From positions 41,723,908 through 41,787,907 of the forward strand of contig NC_088646.1 of assembly GCF_964019385.1 (NCBI RefSeq): a DNA stretch of 64,000 nucleotides, in the 5' to 3' direction. Positions 10,850-21,605 of this stretch are shown here, piece after piece; within the stretch, counting starts at the first letter, position 1, and the number at the start of each line of letters is the position of its first letter. The notes beneath the pieces are model-generated. The model was not told where the DNA came from. It worked only from the letters and a program-made list of their open reading frames with translations, and ran no database searches. The translations under genes were made by a program, and so were the position numbers. Origin of the DNA: Sycon ciliatum (Eukaryota > Porifera > Calcarea > Leucosolenida > Sycettidae).

Positions 10850-11490
10850 AATTTTGTAGAAGAGAAAAGGACATATGGATACGAGTTAAGAGTAGACACC
10901 CTTAGCAAAAAACGTTATGTTGTAACGGTATTATCGTAAGGGGGAAAATACCGTGATTTGGGTTCGACCTTTAGCAAGATGCACGCTATTTTTAGTACGC
11001 TGTTGCCACGAGAGTAGCTTTGATTTCGCGCGGTACAACCATTTTTGTCACCATATACGCGATACAAGGTGAAATGCGTATGGACTATGCAATATTTGGC
11101 CAAAACACGTACCGTTGGTCACAACGATAAATCAGCCCCCATAACGTTTATACGCTGCAGCTTCAACGCTATATGGGTGATCAAGGTACGAGTACCGTAA
11201 AAAATAGCGTTATCGTTGTTTGCTAAGGGTGTCTAGTAACTCTCCATCACTGTAACATGATACTTTATACAGTCAGAAAGTGCAATAACTAGGCACAAAA
11301 CTGACAGAGTACTGAAACATTCGACGTCCTGACACCTAGCTTCAACACATCTCCGTAGCGCTAACCGACAGCCTTCCAACTTGGAAGGTTCAAGGTTATG
11401 GAAAGACCAAAGAGGGGAAGGCAAGCGCAACGAAAACGAGCAAAAGCTACAGTCCCAACGGAACAAAGAATGTCGATTGTTACTGGACGA
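10850..11490 (-). mobile_element. LINE/SINE 3'-end-like repeat, copy 2 (interrupted)
   Basis: Same repeat as at 9625-9958, including the CCTTCCAACTTGGAAGG palindrome and GGACATATGGA. It extends a little further at the upstream (right) side. It is split by the 340-bp MITE at 10895-11234. Confidence 0.55.
10895..11234. mobile_element. MITE with 4-bp AGTA target duplication, TIR GACACCCTTAGCAAA
   Basis: Ends GACACCCTTAGCAAAAAACG and, in reverse complement, AGACACCCTTAGCAAACAAC. AGTA occurs at 10891-10894 and 11235-11238. The sister repeat at about 9690 has the unoccupied site with a single AGTA, so both ends and the duplication are verified within the window. Confidence 0.85.
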
Positions 11491-11754
11491 TGACGAGACC
11501 AGTACGATATTTGACAAAGCGGTCTAACTACAATTCGAAGCAGCAAAGCAGCACACCACCCAACTTGGGTGGGTCATAAATATCAAAGATAAGTAAAGAA
11601 AGGGAAGCTTTGCGAAAACGAATTGTACAAGTCTCCAATATAAGCGCGGTCTCCTATATAAGCACGGGGTAGAGGGGTGTTGAAAAAATATAAGCACGGC
11701 GCTTATAATAGAGAATATACGGTAGCTTACTATTCAGTGCACTCATTCTTGTTA
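11491..11754. other. Unassigned stretch next to BEL/Pao 3' side
   Basis: Contains short repeats of TATAAGC(A/G)CGG between 11640 and 11710 in both orientations, perhaps another small MITE. A 3' LTR for the adjacent BEL element was expected here, but nothing matches the putative 5' LTR. Confidence 0.4.
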
Positions 11755-14034
11755 CTAAACTGCTCCGTCTCGTATAAGCTCACCTAGCTGTTCTTGAAAC
11801 CGAGCTGCTGCGTGCCGCTTGGGCCGAGTCGTGCCGGTGGCGTCACTACTGGATGCACTCTCAGTCGCCGATACTGGTTCGGGTTCACTACTCACCTGAG
11901 CTGGTGTTGATGGACATTCCAGTGGGTAAAGATGACATAGTGACCGTCTGACTGTCCTACCAGTAGGGAGCTGAATGGTGGCGGATCTTGTCTCACCATC
12001 TGAAGATTCGTGCAGTTTCACAATGCGGCCGATTGGCCAGCTAACTCGGGGCAGTGTTTCCTCGCGGATGATGACAACTGTGTCAACTGCCGGCTCGTCA
12101 TTGGCGCGAATACGTCCTTGTCGTAGCTGGTAATCGCCACGCTCTCTCAGTGATGCTAGATACTCGTCTTGCCATAATTGCCAGAAGCGATTCAGCTGCT
12201 GCTGACATTCATTGAACTTCTGGAGAAGTAAATCACCCGAGGCTTTGACACAGAAATCTGGATCATTCGTATCTAACTGCTCACCCGGCAGTGTTAGAGT
12301 ATTGTTGAGGCACAAGAAGTGCGCTGGTGTGAGGATAAACCCATTGAAATCCTCACCCACATACGTGAGAGGTCTACTGTTCAGAATTCCCTCTACTTCT
12401 GTTAGCAGTGTGCAAAGTTCCTCAGCCTTTAGAATTCGTTTACCGAGGGATTTCCTGAGCATTCGTTTTACGGACTGGACGAGGCGTTCATACACCCCTC
12501 CCATCCATGGTGATAGTTGAACGATGAACCGCCATTCAATACCCATAGTGGCAAGTGTCGAGAATACATTCGCATTGGTATTAATGGATTTCCACAATTG
12601 CTCCATTGTGACGTCTGCCAATTTAAACTGTTTAGCATTATCAGACACGATTGTAGCCGGTGTACCGCGGCGAGCGACGAATCGCTTAAACGCCATTAGA
12701 AAGCTGTCAGTAGTCATATCTAGGACAAGCTCTAAGTGCAAAGCCCGTGTTGCCAGACAAGTGAACAGTACCACCCAAACTTTCTTGTTTTCTCCATTGG
12801 CTTTAACAGTCAGGGGCCCAAAGTAATCAATGCCAGTCCTGACAAATGGTGCGCTGCGGGTTACCCGTTCTTTGGGGAGAGGTGCGAACTTGGGCATTGC
12901 AAAGGGGCCACCCTCAAACCGTTTGCATACCTTGCACTGATTAACTACATTCGTGACCTCTTTTCTACCTCGTGTCACCCAGAAGCGTTTACGTAATTCC
13001 ACAAGCGTGTGACTAGCGCCGGCGTGGAGAACTCTCTGGTGTACATCGGAAATGATCAATCTCGTCAGCGCACTCTTTCCGCAGAGGAGAATCGGGAATT
13101 TAGCATTTGATGGCAGTTCTGCATTCTTCATCCTGCCTCTGCACTTGATTAGGCCGTCTTCTTTATCAATAAAGAGACCCAACTTGAACATTAAGTCGCT
13201 CTTGGTTTTCTTGTTGTTCTTGATGGCTTCCAGTTCTGCTGAGTAATCAGTGGCTTGCGCATGTTTCAGCCAAAGCATTTCCGCGGTCTGAAGCTCGTCA
13301 ACCGATAAGTATGGTGATGTCGGTCGAGACTTTCGTGCTGAGTTTATGAAACGCTGTACCCATGCTGTAACCCTGATCACTTTCGCGAAGGATGATGATT
13401 TCTCAATACGAATACCAGCCGGTGGGGGGTTGCTCGCCTGTTGCTCCGCAGGACCCTCCCCCGACAACGCGGCGTGAACGACTTCTTCTTGACAAGGATC
13501 AGTATCCGGTGCCCATTGCATGTCCGCCAACCACTCGGGTCCTGTCCACCACAGATTACTTTTGAGGAGGGTTGCAGTCGTGGTGCCTCGTGAGAGTTGA
13601 TCGGCAGGATTGCTTCTTGTGTTCACATAACAGAATTGTACGTCTTCATTGCGGCGGATTTCTGCGACCCTATGTGCTACGAGCGTCGGCAGATCCTTGC
13701 CCTTCCCTTTCACCCATCCCAGCACACATTGAGAATCTGACCACAAGTACGTAGTGAGCTGAAGAGGGAGTTCTTTCCGTAAGAAGTTGATCATTCGAGC
13801 ACCTAGCGTGGCTGCGAGTAACTCCAACCTTGGTATTGTTGTTTCCTTTAACGGTGCCACACGAGACTTGGCAAAGAGTAAGCGAACAGACACGTTCGTC
13901 GAGATAGTACGCCACAGCTCCGTAGCCTGCCTTTGATGCGTCACAGAAAACATGGAGCTCATACCTTGGTTCAACGTTGGAGGTGAAACTCGCAAGTCTT
14001 GGTATTCTGGTTTGGCTGGCTGCGGATAAGTCAT
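11755..14034 (-). pseudogene. BEL/Pao RNase H and integrase
   Basis: The meaningful part begins near 13890. RNase H shows PRLELLAATLGARM and a catalytic Asp in LWSDSQCVLGWV. The integrase has an HHCC zinc domain (HAGASHTLVELRKRFW and CKVCKRF), then a DDE core with Asp in GIDYFGPL, Asp in VSDNAKQFK and Glu in GGVYERLVQSVKR. A C-terminal domain of the BEL type ends at 11755 (ELIRDGAV). Motifs look intact; it is unusable because the upstream polyprotein is broken. Confidence 0.9.
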
Positions 14035-14992
14035 GAGCTATCTCATGCCACTCTGTAAGAATAGCTGCTGGCAAGACATCGTCCCAATTGCACTTCAGTT
14101 TCCAGATCTCCTGAAGTAGAACCTTCGCGCGGAATACGATTGGCGAATAGATTCCCAGTGGATCGTAGAACGATGATAACACGCTCAGCATGTGCCGCTT
14201 CGTCTGAACGTTTTTGAGTTCAGCTGGGTTTGGAGTGAGCCCTAGCTCATCCAAGTTTGTGTCCCACTCCATACCAAGGACCTTGACGAGTTGAGCGATT
14301 GCGCGATCGCTCTCGGGGATCTGCTGCTTGAGGGACTCGGAGTTTGTCGCCCACTCCCGTAGATTCATTGATGCATGAGCGAAGATGCCCTTGACTTCTC
14401 GATAGTACTCTACTGCGTCTTCTACGCTTTCCGCTCCGCCGAGGACATTGTCGACGTAAGTGTTATTCTCTACGGCCTGCGATTGCGTGTTCTCTGAAGA
14501 ACTGATGTGGTGTCGTATGGTGGCACCAAGCAAGAACGGACTTGCGATTACGCCAAAGGGGATGCGGCAGAATCTGTAGATGACGATGTTGTCACCTCTG
14601 GGAGGCTTGCTGGGGTCTCGAACCCAAAGAAAGCGTGTTACATTGCGGTCACGGACATGTAAGCCGACTTGCAAGAACGCCTTCTCGATATCGCTGCTCA
14701 TTGCTATGGGATTCAAACGAAAGCGAAGGAGGATGCCGCAAAGGTCTGGCAGCAGCACTGGGCCTCTGTGGATGCACTCGTTAAGTGACTTGTTGCCTTC
14801 CTTCGTCTTGGCAGATGCGTCGTACACTACGCGTATCTTCGTCGTCGTGCTGCTCGGCTTGACTACACAGTGGTGTGGTATGTAGTGATGTACGCTGCTC
14901 TCTGTGTTGTTGTCAGTGTGACTGCCATTGTTGTTGTCACTGCGTAATTCGCTGCTAGAGTCGTTGACTTCTTCAATTACACCCATTTCCAT
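13670..14992 (-). pseudogene. BEL/Pao reverse transcriptase
   Basis: Contains the RT fingers (RVVYDASAKTKEG), motif A (MSSDIEKAFLQVGL), motif B region (YRFCRIPFGVIASPFLLG) and motif C as YVDN (about 14455), the BEL/Pao variant of YxDD. The RNase H start follows (ELHVFCDASKAGYGAV). The frame is lost near 13880; downstream residues of this ORF are out-of-frame noise and RNase H continues in the neighbouring frame. Confidence 0.9.
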
Positions 14993-15533
14993 TTGTCCCA
15001 GTATCGTTTCGTGATACTTCGTGAGTACTTCTGGTGTTTTTTTCCATTCTGTGCATGAGAGATTTCAATCTACCTTTGGCCAAATCAAAGTTCTCTGGTG
15101 GGCAAGTTTCTGGGTCTAATTTCCATGGCCATGACACTACATAACGACCATTAATGAACTCAACATTTGCATTGAAGTTGTCGTACGCTAGGGTGTCATC
15201 TGTGACTCCATTATCTTCATCTATGCCAATCTGCTCTAGCTTCCAGAATTTCTGTAGGTCGAAATCTGGATGTTGTACTTCGCTTTCAACAGACGTGCAC
15301 ATTGCATGGATATCTGGCATTGAATCATGTTGGTCTGCTTTACCCGTCGGGATGAAACCCAGTTTCGTGTCAAGCATTACAATCCCATTTCCCAATTTCA
15401 AATGCTCCAGACCCACAAATTCAAAGTACTGGTCGCTCCCAATTAGTATGTCAATCGGAGCCTGGGTGCTTTCAGTGCCAAGGGGCTCAGCTAGTGTTTC
15501 GACAAATCTAACGGAGCCATATTCATTGGACAA
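14973..15533 (-). pseudogene. BEL/Pao protease-RT linker section
   Basis: Continues the polyprotein in a shifted frame with IDILIGSDQYFEFV, a segment conserved after the protease in BEL/Pao, then an acidic linker (GIDEDNGVTDDTLAYDNF). It ends near 14973 after an A-run at about 15031-15037 (plus strand T-run), where a one-base length change would explain the shift into the RT frame. The ORF is internal and its own first ATG is not a real start. Confidence 0.75.
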
Positions 15534-17284
15534 GAGATGTGGTCAGTGATATTTGCAGATATCGGTTGGAAGGAGCCATCACGCAATTTGACTTGTAACT
15601 CTACCCTAGGGTAAGTGCGAGTAGTTCTGGTCTTGGAACCAAACCCGGCTACTGCTAAAACATCTTGACCAACTGGTTTACTGTGTAGTGAGGTACTGAC
15701 ATTTCTGTGCACAAATGAACGGGACGACCCAGTGTCGAACAAGACGCGTGCGTTGCAAGTGTGGTCACCATTCTGGATTTCTGCCATTGCTGTTTGCATT
15801 AGTACCACATTGCTCTGGGAGTAAACTTCATTTGTTGCATGTACGTCAGCTACAGGCGGCACTAGCTCTGCATTGCAAGATTGAACATTGGTTGGCTTTG
15901 CACTTTTGAATTCTCGTGCCCTTGGATCTAGCCTGGATTGTGGATCAAATTTCTTCATGCATAATGACCGGTAATGCCCACGTTTCCCACAATGGTAGCA
16001 TGTACGTGCACCAGCTCTGCAATCTGCTGCACTATGTCCTTTCCTCAGACATACGAAACATTCATTTGTGATTTTCTCTTTCCGTTTCTCATACGTTGGA
16101 TATGCTGGGCATTCATCCGTGTAGTGTGACCCTCCACAATACCAACATTTCGGGCCTTTGTGCGTGGTCTGATTCATTAGTAAGGAACTGGTGGCCATAC
16201 CCTCTTGGTTTGTTTCCCTGTGTACCCGCCCATTAGAAGGTGTGAAGTGTACAGATGCCATGTGATCACTTGCTTCAAGGATATCAATTAATGCACCCAA
16301 GACCGTAAGTAGTTTGCCCACAGACCAATTGTCACCGGTTTTTCTTTTCTCCATATCAATGATTATCGCTTTTGGCAGTTTTGACATCAGTAGCGGTACG
16401 ATTATCTCTTGCTGGATGTCTGAACCAGCTGATTTCAGACACCGCAAGTGCGCCTCTGCTTCATTTTGGAACTTCCGCAACGCTACTGGTGTGTTCACTG
16501 GTGGCTTAATGGCAACAAGCTTGTGATACGTCATGTTGGCAATTACTTGTGGTTTTTCAAATCGCTCTTTTAGGAGCCCTAATGCTGCTGCATAATTCTT
16601 GCCCGTTAAGGTAATGCCCGTTATGGTATCTAGTGCTGCATCGCTCAGGTGATTTCTCAAGTACACTAATTTTTCCACATTGGACAGCTTGGTATTATTG
16701 TGAATAGTGGATTCAAACATGTCAATGAATTCTGGGTACTGCAACACATTGCCATTGAACACCTGAGGTATTTTTAGGACAGGAAGCTTCGTTGAACTTG
16801 ATACTGTGACTGGAGTGCCATTGGCGGCACCTTGTTCTGAGACAAACTGGTTTAATAGCTTCGCTGTTTCTGCCTGTGTTTTCGTGTTGGCTTCCATGAC
16901 CTTCGTCAGATCTATGATCTCCACTGGTGATGCTGTTTTAGACTGTGCTGACTTCCCTCGTAACTGTGCCAATAGATCATTGCATTCCGTAATTAATTCC
17001 ACAACCACATCGACATACTGCTCATCGTGTTTCTTTTTCTCTTTATCACCCTTTTTTGTAGCCTCAAAGTCGTATACCACATTAGCAAACAGGTCGAACA
17101 ATTCCTCGCCTTTCTTTATCGTAGAAGCAAATACAGTAATCAGACTACTTATCTCGTCCGTAGTTGGAGTGCCAGACAGCAATGTGTTGGCCTCTGCGGA
17201 GCGCTGCTTCAAGAACTTCACGTGGGCCTGCAGCACCTTCCGTTTCGTCTTCGCCTGGGCGTTGATGGAGTCTGGTTCTGCCAT
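15491..17284 (-). pseudogene. BEL/Pao Gag and start of protease
   Basis: Begins at ATG 17284 (MAEPDS), about 40 bases after the primer site; the upstream in-frame GTG is less likely. The first 370 residues form the Gag region, with a conserved block ending NMTYHKLVAI. Three CCHC zinc knuckles follow at roughly residues 380-445 (CWYCGGSHYTDEC, CFVCLRKGHSAADC, CYHCGKRGHYRSLC), which bind RNA. The aspartic protease motif VLFDTGSSRSF is near residue 513. The frame stops at 15491 shortly after the protease core, where the next section continues in another frame, so a frameshift has broken the polyprotein. Confidence 0.85.
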
Positions 17285-17323
17285 ATCTGCTCTCGGTCTC
17301 ACACCATATCCGGCATCAGTATT

Positions 17324-17336
17324 GGTTTCGGCACCA
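17324..17336 (-). promoter_or_regulatory. Primer-binding site of BEL/Pao element
   Basis: Minus strand reads TGGTGCCGAAACC, beginning with TGG as needed to pair with a tRNA 3' CCA. A similar sequence follows the 5' LTR in many BEL elements. Confidence 0.65.
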
Positions 17337-17340
17337 AAAA

Positions 17341-17648
17341 TGTCGCCGTGCGACTACCCTGATCTAACAATACTCATGCCAGTTGCACTACAAACAATCC
17401 ACTCATGACATCTTGCTCTAAAAGGCGAGCTGCCTGCAAACTTGGATTCACACAAGAGCCATAAGAACACGAGGTCAATCTTGGTGATCATAAAAAGGAG
17501 AGGCTGATTAGGAACGCGCATGCCTAATTTATACGGGTCAAGATCGCGCATGCCTAATATGCGCGCGTACCATACTGCGCATGCCTATAGCCATTCAGAA
17601 TATGGAAGGAGCGCGGCAAGGTCAGAAAAAGTAGGCTCTAGCACTACA
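17341..17648 (-). repeat. Putative 5' LTR of BEL/Pao element
   Basis: The inner boundary is set by the primer-binding site: minus-strand sequence ends GGCGACA directly before TTTTTGGTGCCG. The outer boundary is less certain; a TGTAGTGC start at 17648 would give about 308 bp with a TATAAAT box inside. No second LTR is present for comparison. Confidence 0.4.
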
Positions 17649-17975
17649 AATTTATGTCTAAGTGATAATTATGGAAATTACGATCGCGTTCGCGACAAAA
17701 GGTTCAAGTACCAATTGACCGAGTTTGCAAAATAAATTCGGATATCAGGGGAAATCTCTATTGTGGAGAGGTTCAGTAACTTGTTTGTTTCATACGAAAC
17801 AATCCAATGGGTGCAGTCTCGTCTCGTGAAAATCTCGTACTTGTATGATTGGATTTGTTTACTCGAGTCTGGGCTGTTTGATTTGTGGGTACCGCCGAGA
17901 TTGCACTGCCTCAAATAAAGTTTCGTGCCGCCAAAGCAAGAATTACGATCTGCAATCTGTTTGTAGTACCTGTAA

Positions 17976-18425
17976 GGGCGCGGTCACACATGCACTGGGA
18001 TTCGCTTCGGCGACGAGGTTCGGCGGCAGCGAGACTGGCGTCGCTCCAGCGAAACCACGTGTGTATGGTCACACATACAAACAGGGCACAACTCCTACTT
18101 TGGCGGAAAATGAGACTGTGGTGCATACGGTACGGAGAATGGACGAGGTCATCGACGTCAATGACTATCTTGCGCGCATTTTTTTTGCATGGACATCATA
18201 CGCATACAAATTTCTCGTAGCAAGTCCATATACAGCAGACCGTCGTGTTTTCCGCTGAAGCGAATCCGCAGAAGCGACAGTCTCGCTTCGAAAATTTTGG
18301 AGGAAGTGGATTGGAGTTTCCGCTGAAGCGGAAGTTCCGCTTTTCGCCGTTGCCATGCCATTTTTCGCTCCTGCGATCTCGCTTCAGCGTATACGCTACT
18401 TTCGAGTGCATGTGTGACCGGGCCC
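17976..18425. mobile_element. Harbinger-like MITE, TIR GGGCSCGGTCACACATGCAC
   Basis: Ends GGGCGCGGTCACACATGCAC and, in reverse complement, GGGCCCGGTCACACATGCAC, flanked by TAA (17973-17975 and 18426-18428). Units B (near 22955) and C (near 30015) read ACCTGCAAGAATG at the equivalent place without insertion. The interior is rich in GCTTCGGCG/CGCTGAAGCG motifs. Confidence 0.85.
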
Positions 18426-18504
18426 TAAGAATGTGGAGTATATGTATCGTACTTTCTCTGTTGCTGTTTCAGTTGCCGTCATGTTGCTAAAGAAAGGTTC
18501 AGTA

Positions 18505-18770
18505 GAGAGGTTCTACAAAACGAAAATTCGAACGAAGTTTCGCGGCAGTCCTTGCGAAAGCGTGTGCGAATTTTTGCACGAACTTTGCGTTCTGCACATT
18601 TTCGTAGTTTGCGCGGGCCAAGTGCACGTACGCCATGACCCGATCTCACGAAATTTTCTACGACAGTTCATTTCGCGTTCCCTGCAAGTTTCGCGTCCAA
18701 CGGTGCGAAGTTTCGCACTTCATGATGTAGAGCGAAAGTTTGTACGCATTTTCGTTTTGCAGAATCTCTC
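18505..18770. mobile_element. TA-flanked MITE, TIR GAGAGGTTCTRCAAAACGAA (unit A)
   Basis: Inverted ends begin GAGAGGTTCTACAAAACGAA and close with TTTTGCAGAATCTCTC; TA on both sides. The same insertion is in unit B (23050-23316) but not in unit C, where AAAGGTTCAGTGACTC is continuous near 30100. Confidence 0.8.
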
Positions 18771-18975
18771 TAGTGACTCAATTGTTTCATACGAGACGAG
18801 TCAATGAGTCGGTGTGGCTTAGAATCTTTCGCTGTAGAAGAAATCTATTCGTATGTCTATTATTATTATTATTATTACTTGCATGTACGCGTTGGAGTCA
18901 ACCATGCAAGCATGATCCACAACTTCGCTTATGCTGAACATGATAAACAGGACTATGACAGGGGAAAAAATGAGC

Positions 18976-19395
18976 TAGTAGTAGTAGTAGTAGTAGATTT
19001 TATTATTTTACTAGGGGAGTCCCAACAGGCGTTGCCTTTTTACTGGGAACCCTAGGTGAATTTTTACCATGTTTACATACAGAGTAAGAGACGGGGCCTG
19101 ACGGCAGTCAGTGGGAAGAGCATTCCATCTGTCTGCCGCCAGGAAAGAAATAGAACGCATGCCATATTGCGTAGAAACAGGCGGAAGAACTAATGCGCGC
19201 TGTGCCTGGCCGCGCGTGCGAGCCTGGTGTCCAGGCACAGCAGCCCTAAGCTGGAACAAGGATTGGAGAAGGGGACTAGCAAGATGTGGGGTCAAGCAGC
19301 GGTACACGAAAACATAGAGTTTAAGATTTGTGCGCTGTTCAAAAGAATAGAGATGATATTTGCGGAGAACAATTTCAGTAGACATCATACGGTCA
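18976..19395 (-). pseudogene. LINE 3' end fragment with (TAG)n tail
   Basis: Minus strand encodes the C-terminus of a LINE ORF2: ADRWNALPTDCRQAPSLTL then HLGFPVKRQRL. Same family as the fragment at 3825-4105. It is followed (to the left on plus) by a trinucleotide tail. 5'-truncated and inactive. Confidence 0.7.
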
Positions 19396-20124
19396 AACCC
19401 AAAAACTAGAACGATGATAATAATAATTATGATACTTATATCATATATATTATATACAATGTAGCTCATGGGTATTGAAGATATGTCATTTATGAATATG
19501 TCCATAATATGAATATTGCAGCTTGAGTGATAATGATAGTGCTATTTCCTGAGTTTGACTGTTTCAGGATCTGTTGGAATATCACAATGCACAGACCCTC
19601 ATGCATAGATCTCGCCATGCTGGTCTGTCATGGGCAATGGCTCCCAGGCTCTGCAGAGCGTCTTCTATTGAACAATCCAGCATTGGCTTGGCGCAGATCT
19701 CCCACCATAAAAACTACAGCCGCGAACCACGTAGTGGAAAGCTACCGGCAAAAGATGGCCAACCCATTTTCACATGTACAGACAATTTGCAAAAACGTTC
19801 CGAACATTCAGGGAGAAGACATTACTTGCATGACACATTGGCAGAACGAACAAGGCAGACTCGAACATTCCAAGATTCTGCAGCCGTTGCGTTTCAGGTG
19901 TTGGGTGGCAGCTCCGTTACTGAGGCCGTATACAAGTCGTCGAGCTCGGCTAGCCGCCGCCAACTAGTCAGCGCAACCTCGGCCACACGCTTGCATTAGC
20001 TCCATGCCCGCGTTGACGGAGCCGAGTCCGGGCGACCAACAAGCCGAACAGAAGCAAGTCGCGACTCCACAATGACACTGGCCGTCCGCGTGCTCTAACA
20101 CTCCGCTCCACTCGTACTCCCTCT

Positions 20125-20360
20125 TTAGCCGTTTCGCTGCTCGTCAAGCCCTGCAGGTAACTTGATTTCTTGAAGGGTACAGACGTCTATGCCGTAGAAA
20201 GAGAGGTACCGACACAAGCCAGTTCCTCTTGACGGCCGACATGAGGCCCCGCACATTGAAAATTCCGACAGCAAATTTTTCTTTTCCTTCGTAAAGCGTT
20301 CGTTCATCAGCTCGTACCATTGATTCCCGTCGCATCGTCCCGTCACTAATGTCCAATGAA
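20125..20360 (-). pseudogene. LINE ORF2 start: APE endonuclease fragment
   Basis: Minus-strand pieces in two frames read FAVGIFNVRGLMSAVKRNW and YGIDVCTLQEIKLP, matching the first two conserved blocks of the apurinic endonuclease (N-x-R-G-L and QE-T/I-K). A frameshift separates them. Nothing of the later catalytic blocks is present. Confidence 0.6.
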
Positions 20361-20440
20361 AACTGCTCCCCAGTTGCGCGAGGAGACTACATTTCCTCCG
20401 GTGAGCGAGGAAGAAGAGCGGAGTTACCCAACTCAACCAA

Positions 20441-20945
20441 ACTATAATAATAATAATAATATCTTTATTAGGATGACCCAGAGGCTTGTCGCCTATCAAG
20501 GGGTTCACCGCTTTGAAGGATGTACATGTACACGTATGAGCTAAAGTGAAAGTAGTGAAAAGTTGTGCAGCGGGAATGCGTTGGGGAGCACACGGGGGGG
20601 GGGGGGGGGGGTTATGTACATGGCGTAGGCATACCGGAGAGCAAAGCACTATGTTTGCAAGTGAGTTTGCGAAGCTCATTCTTGAAAACAATAATGGATG
20701 GTTCTGCAGTTAGTCTTGGTGGGAGGCAGTTCCATAAGAGGGAGGTTTGGAAGAGAAACAACGATTTTGATGTGGTCTTTGCTTTAGGGAGAATAATTTT
20801 GTTAGGGCGTCTCGCACTCTGCGTGATATTGAAATGGAATGAAGCTAGGCAACGTCGATACTTGAAAATAAATTTGTGCATGGTAACCAAGCTTAAAAAC
20901 TGCCTGCGGTAAAGAAGGGATTCAATGTTAGCTTTTTTATTAAGA
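20441..20945 (-). pseudogene. LINE 3' end fragment with (ATA)n tail
   Basis: The minus-strand frame (about 20612-20890) ends like a LINE RT: FHFNITQSARRPNKIILP, then LFQTSLLWNCLPPRL and FKNELRKL. Its 3' side has GATGACCC followed by the AATAAAGATATTATTATT tail at 20444-20472. A G18 tract at about 20584-20610 lies in its 3' region. It differs from the (TAG)n-tailed family, so it is a second LINE lineage. Confidence 0.65.
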
Positions 20946-21361
20946 TCCTGCTATGTCTATTGGAGAAATAATTGTATTCACTGGTTATAAAATAGGTTAA
21001 GACAAACTCACAGAATAAATACCATCGGTCCCTTGGTGTTTGTCCTAAAGAGGTTCGACTGGATATCATTCATACTCACCAAAAGATGTGTAAGATTTTA
21101 TTATTGTGGAGTGCCTTGTTTATCTCTCAGTACCTCCTGCCTTGCCCCATTTATCCTCAGGATCAGTGTAGTTGTTGGAACGAGGTTTTGGACTCAGCTA
21201 TGTATTCGTTTACATTTTAATACATGTTTATTGTTCCTCCTTTGCTGTGTTGCTTTAGAAAATCGTGGACTAACAGTTTGAAGTCATTGAACTACTTCCA
21301 AAAGTTGTATCGGCATCAACATGATTACCATTTCAGTGCAATATGATGCAGGATGACCTTA

Positions 21362-21605
21362 CAGTAGAGTCGCGCGCCCAAGAACGTTGTTTCCAAGGGG
21401 TTAGCCTGGGAAGTTCTTATTTTTCAGCAATCTGGCTGCGTTCTTGTAGCACGTTCTTAGAAACAATCCGTACTGGATCATAATAATGTATCCCACAAGC
21501 TTCCAGAAAACCAACACCACCGTTCTTAGCTTTAGGCTGTGGCGTTCTTAGAATTTCAGGCTGGACGTTCTTGAGCTCCACGTTCTTCAGCGCGCGACTC
21601 TACTG
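21362..21605. mobile_element. Pogo/mariner-like MITE, TIR CAGTAGAGTCGCGCG
   Basis: Ends CAGTAGAGTCGCGCGCCCAA and its inverted partner, TA on both sides (21360-21361, 21606-21607). Units B and C read GACCTTATCACGATAA with a single TA, the empty site. The interior carries repeated AAGAACGT/ACGTTCTT motifs. Confidence 0.85.

Larger units (their letters stand above)
11755..17648 (-). mobile_element. BEL/Pao LTR retrotransposon, decayed
   Basis: Gag, protease, RT, RNase H and integrase follow in the BEL/Pao order on the minus strand, across at least three frame breaks. A primer-binding-type sequence (TGGTGCCGAAACC) sits just inside the putative 5' LTR. No 3' LTR with matching sequence is visible below 11755, so the element is probably truncated there. 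The right flank is the start of repeat unit A. The intact ancestor would have spread by reverse transcription in cytoplasmic particles; this copy cannot. Confidence 0.85.
18862..20951 (-). mobile_element. Composite insertion of reversed LINE fragments, 10-bp TSD
   Basis: TATGTCTATT occurs at 18852-18861 and 20952-20961, and units B and C carry the uninterrupted TATGTCTATTGGAGAAAT. The 2.09 kb insert begins with (ATT)n and contains at least two LINE 3' ends and an endonuclease start, all minus strand, so several LINE fragments are nested or fused. Left tail at 18862-18878, second tail (TAG)n at 18978-18998, third (ATA)n at 20444-20460. Confidence 0.75.
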
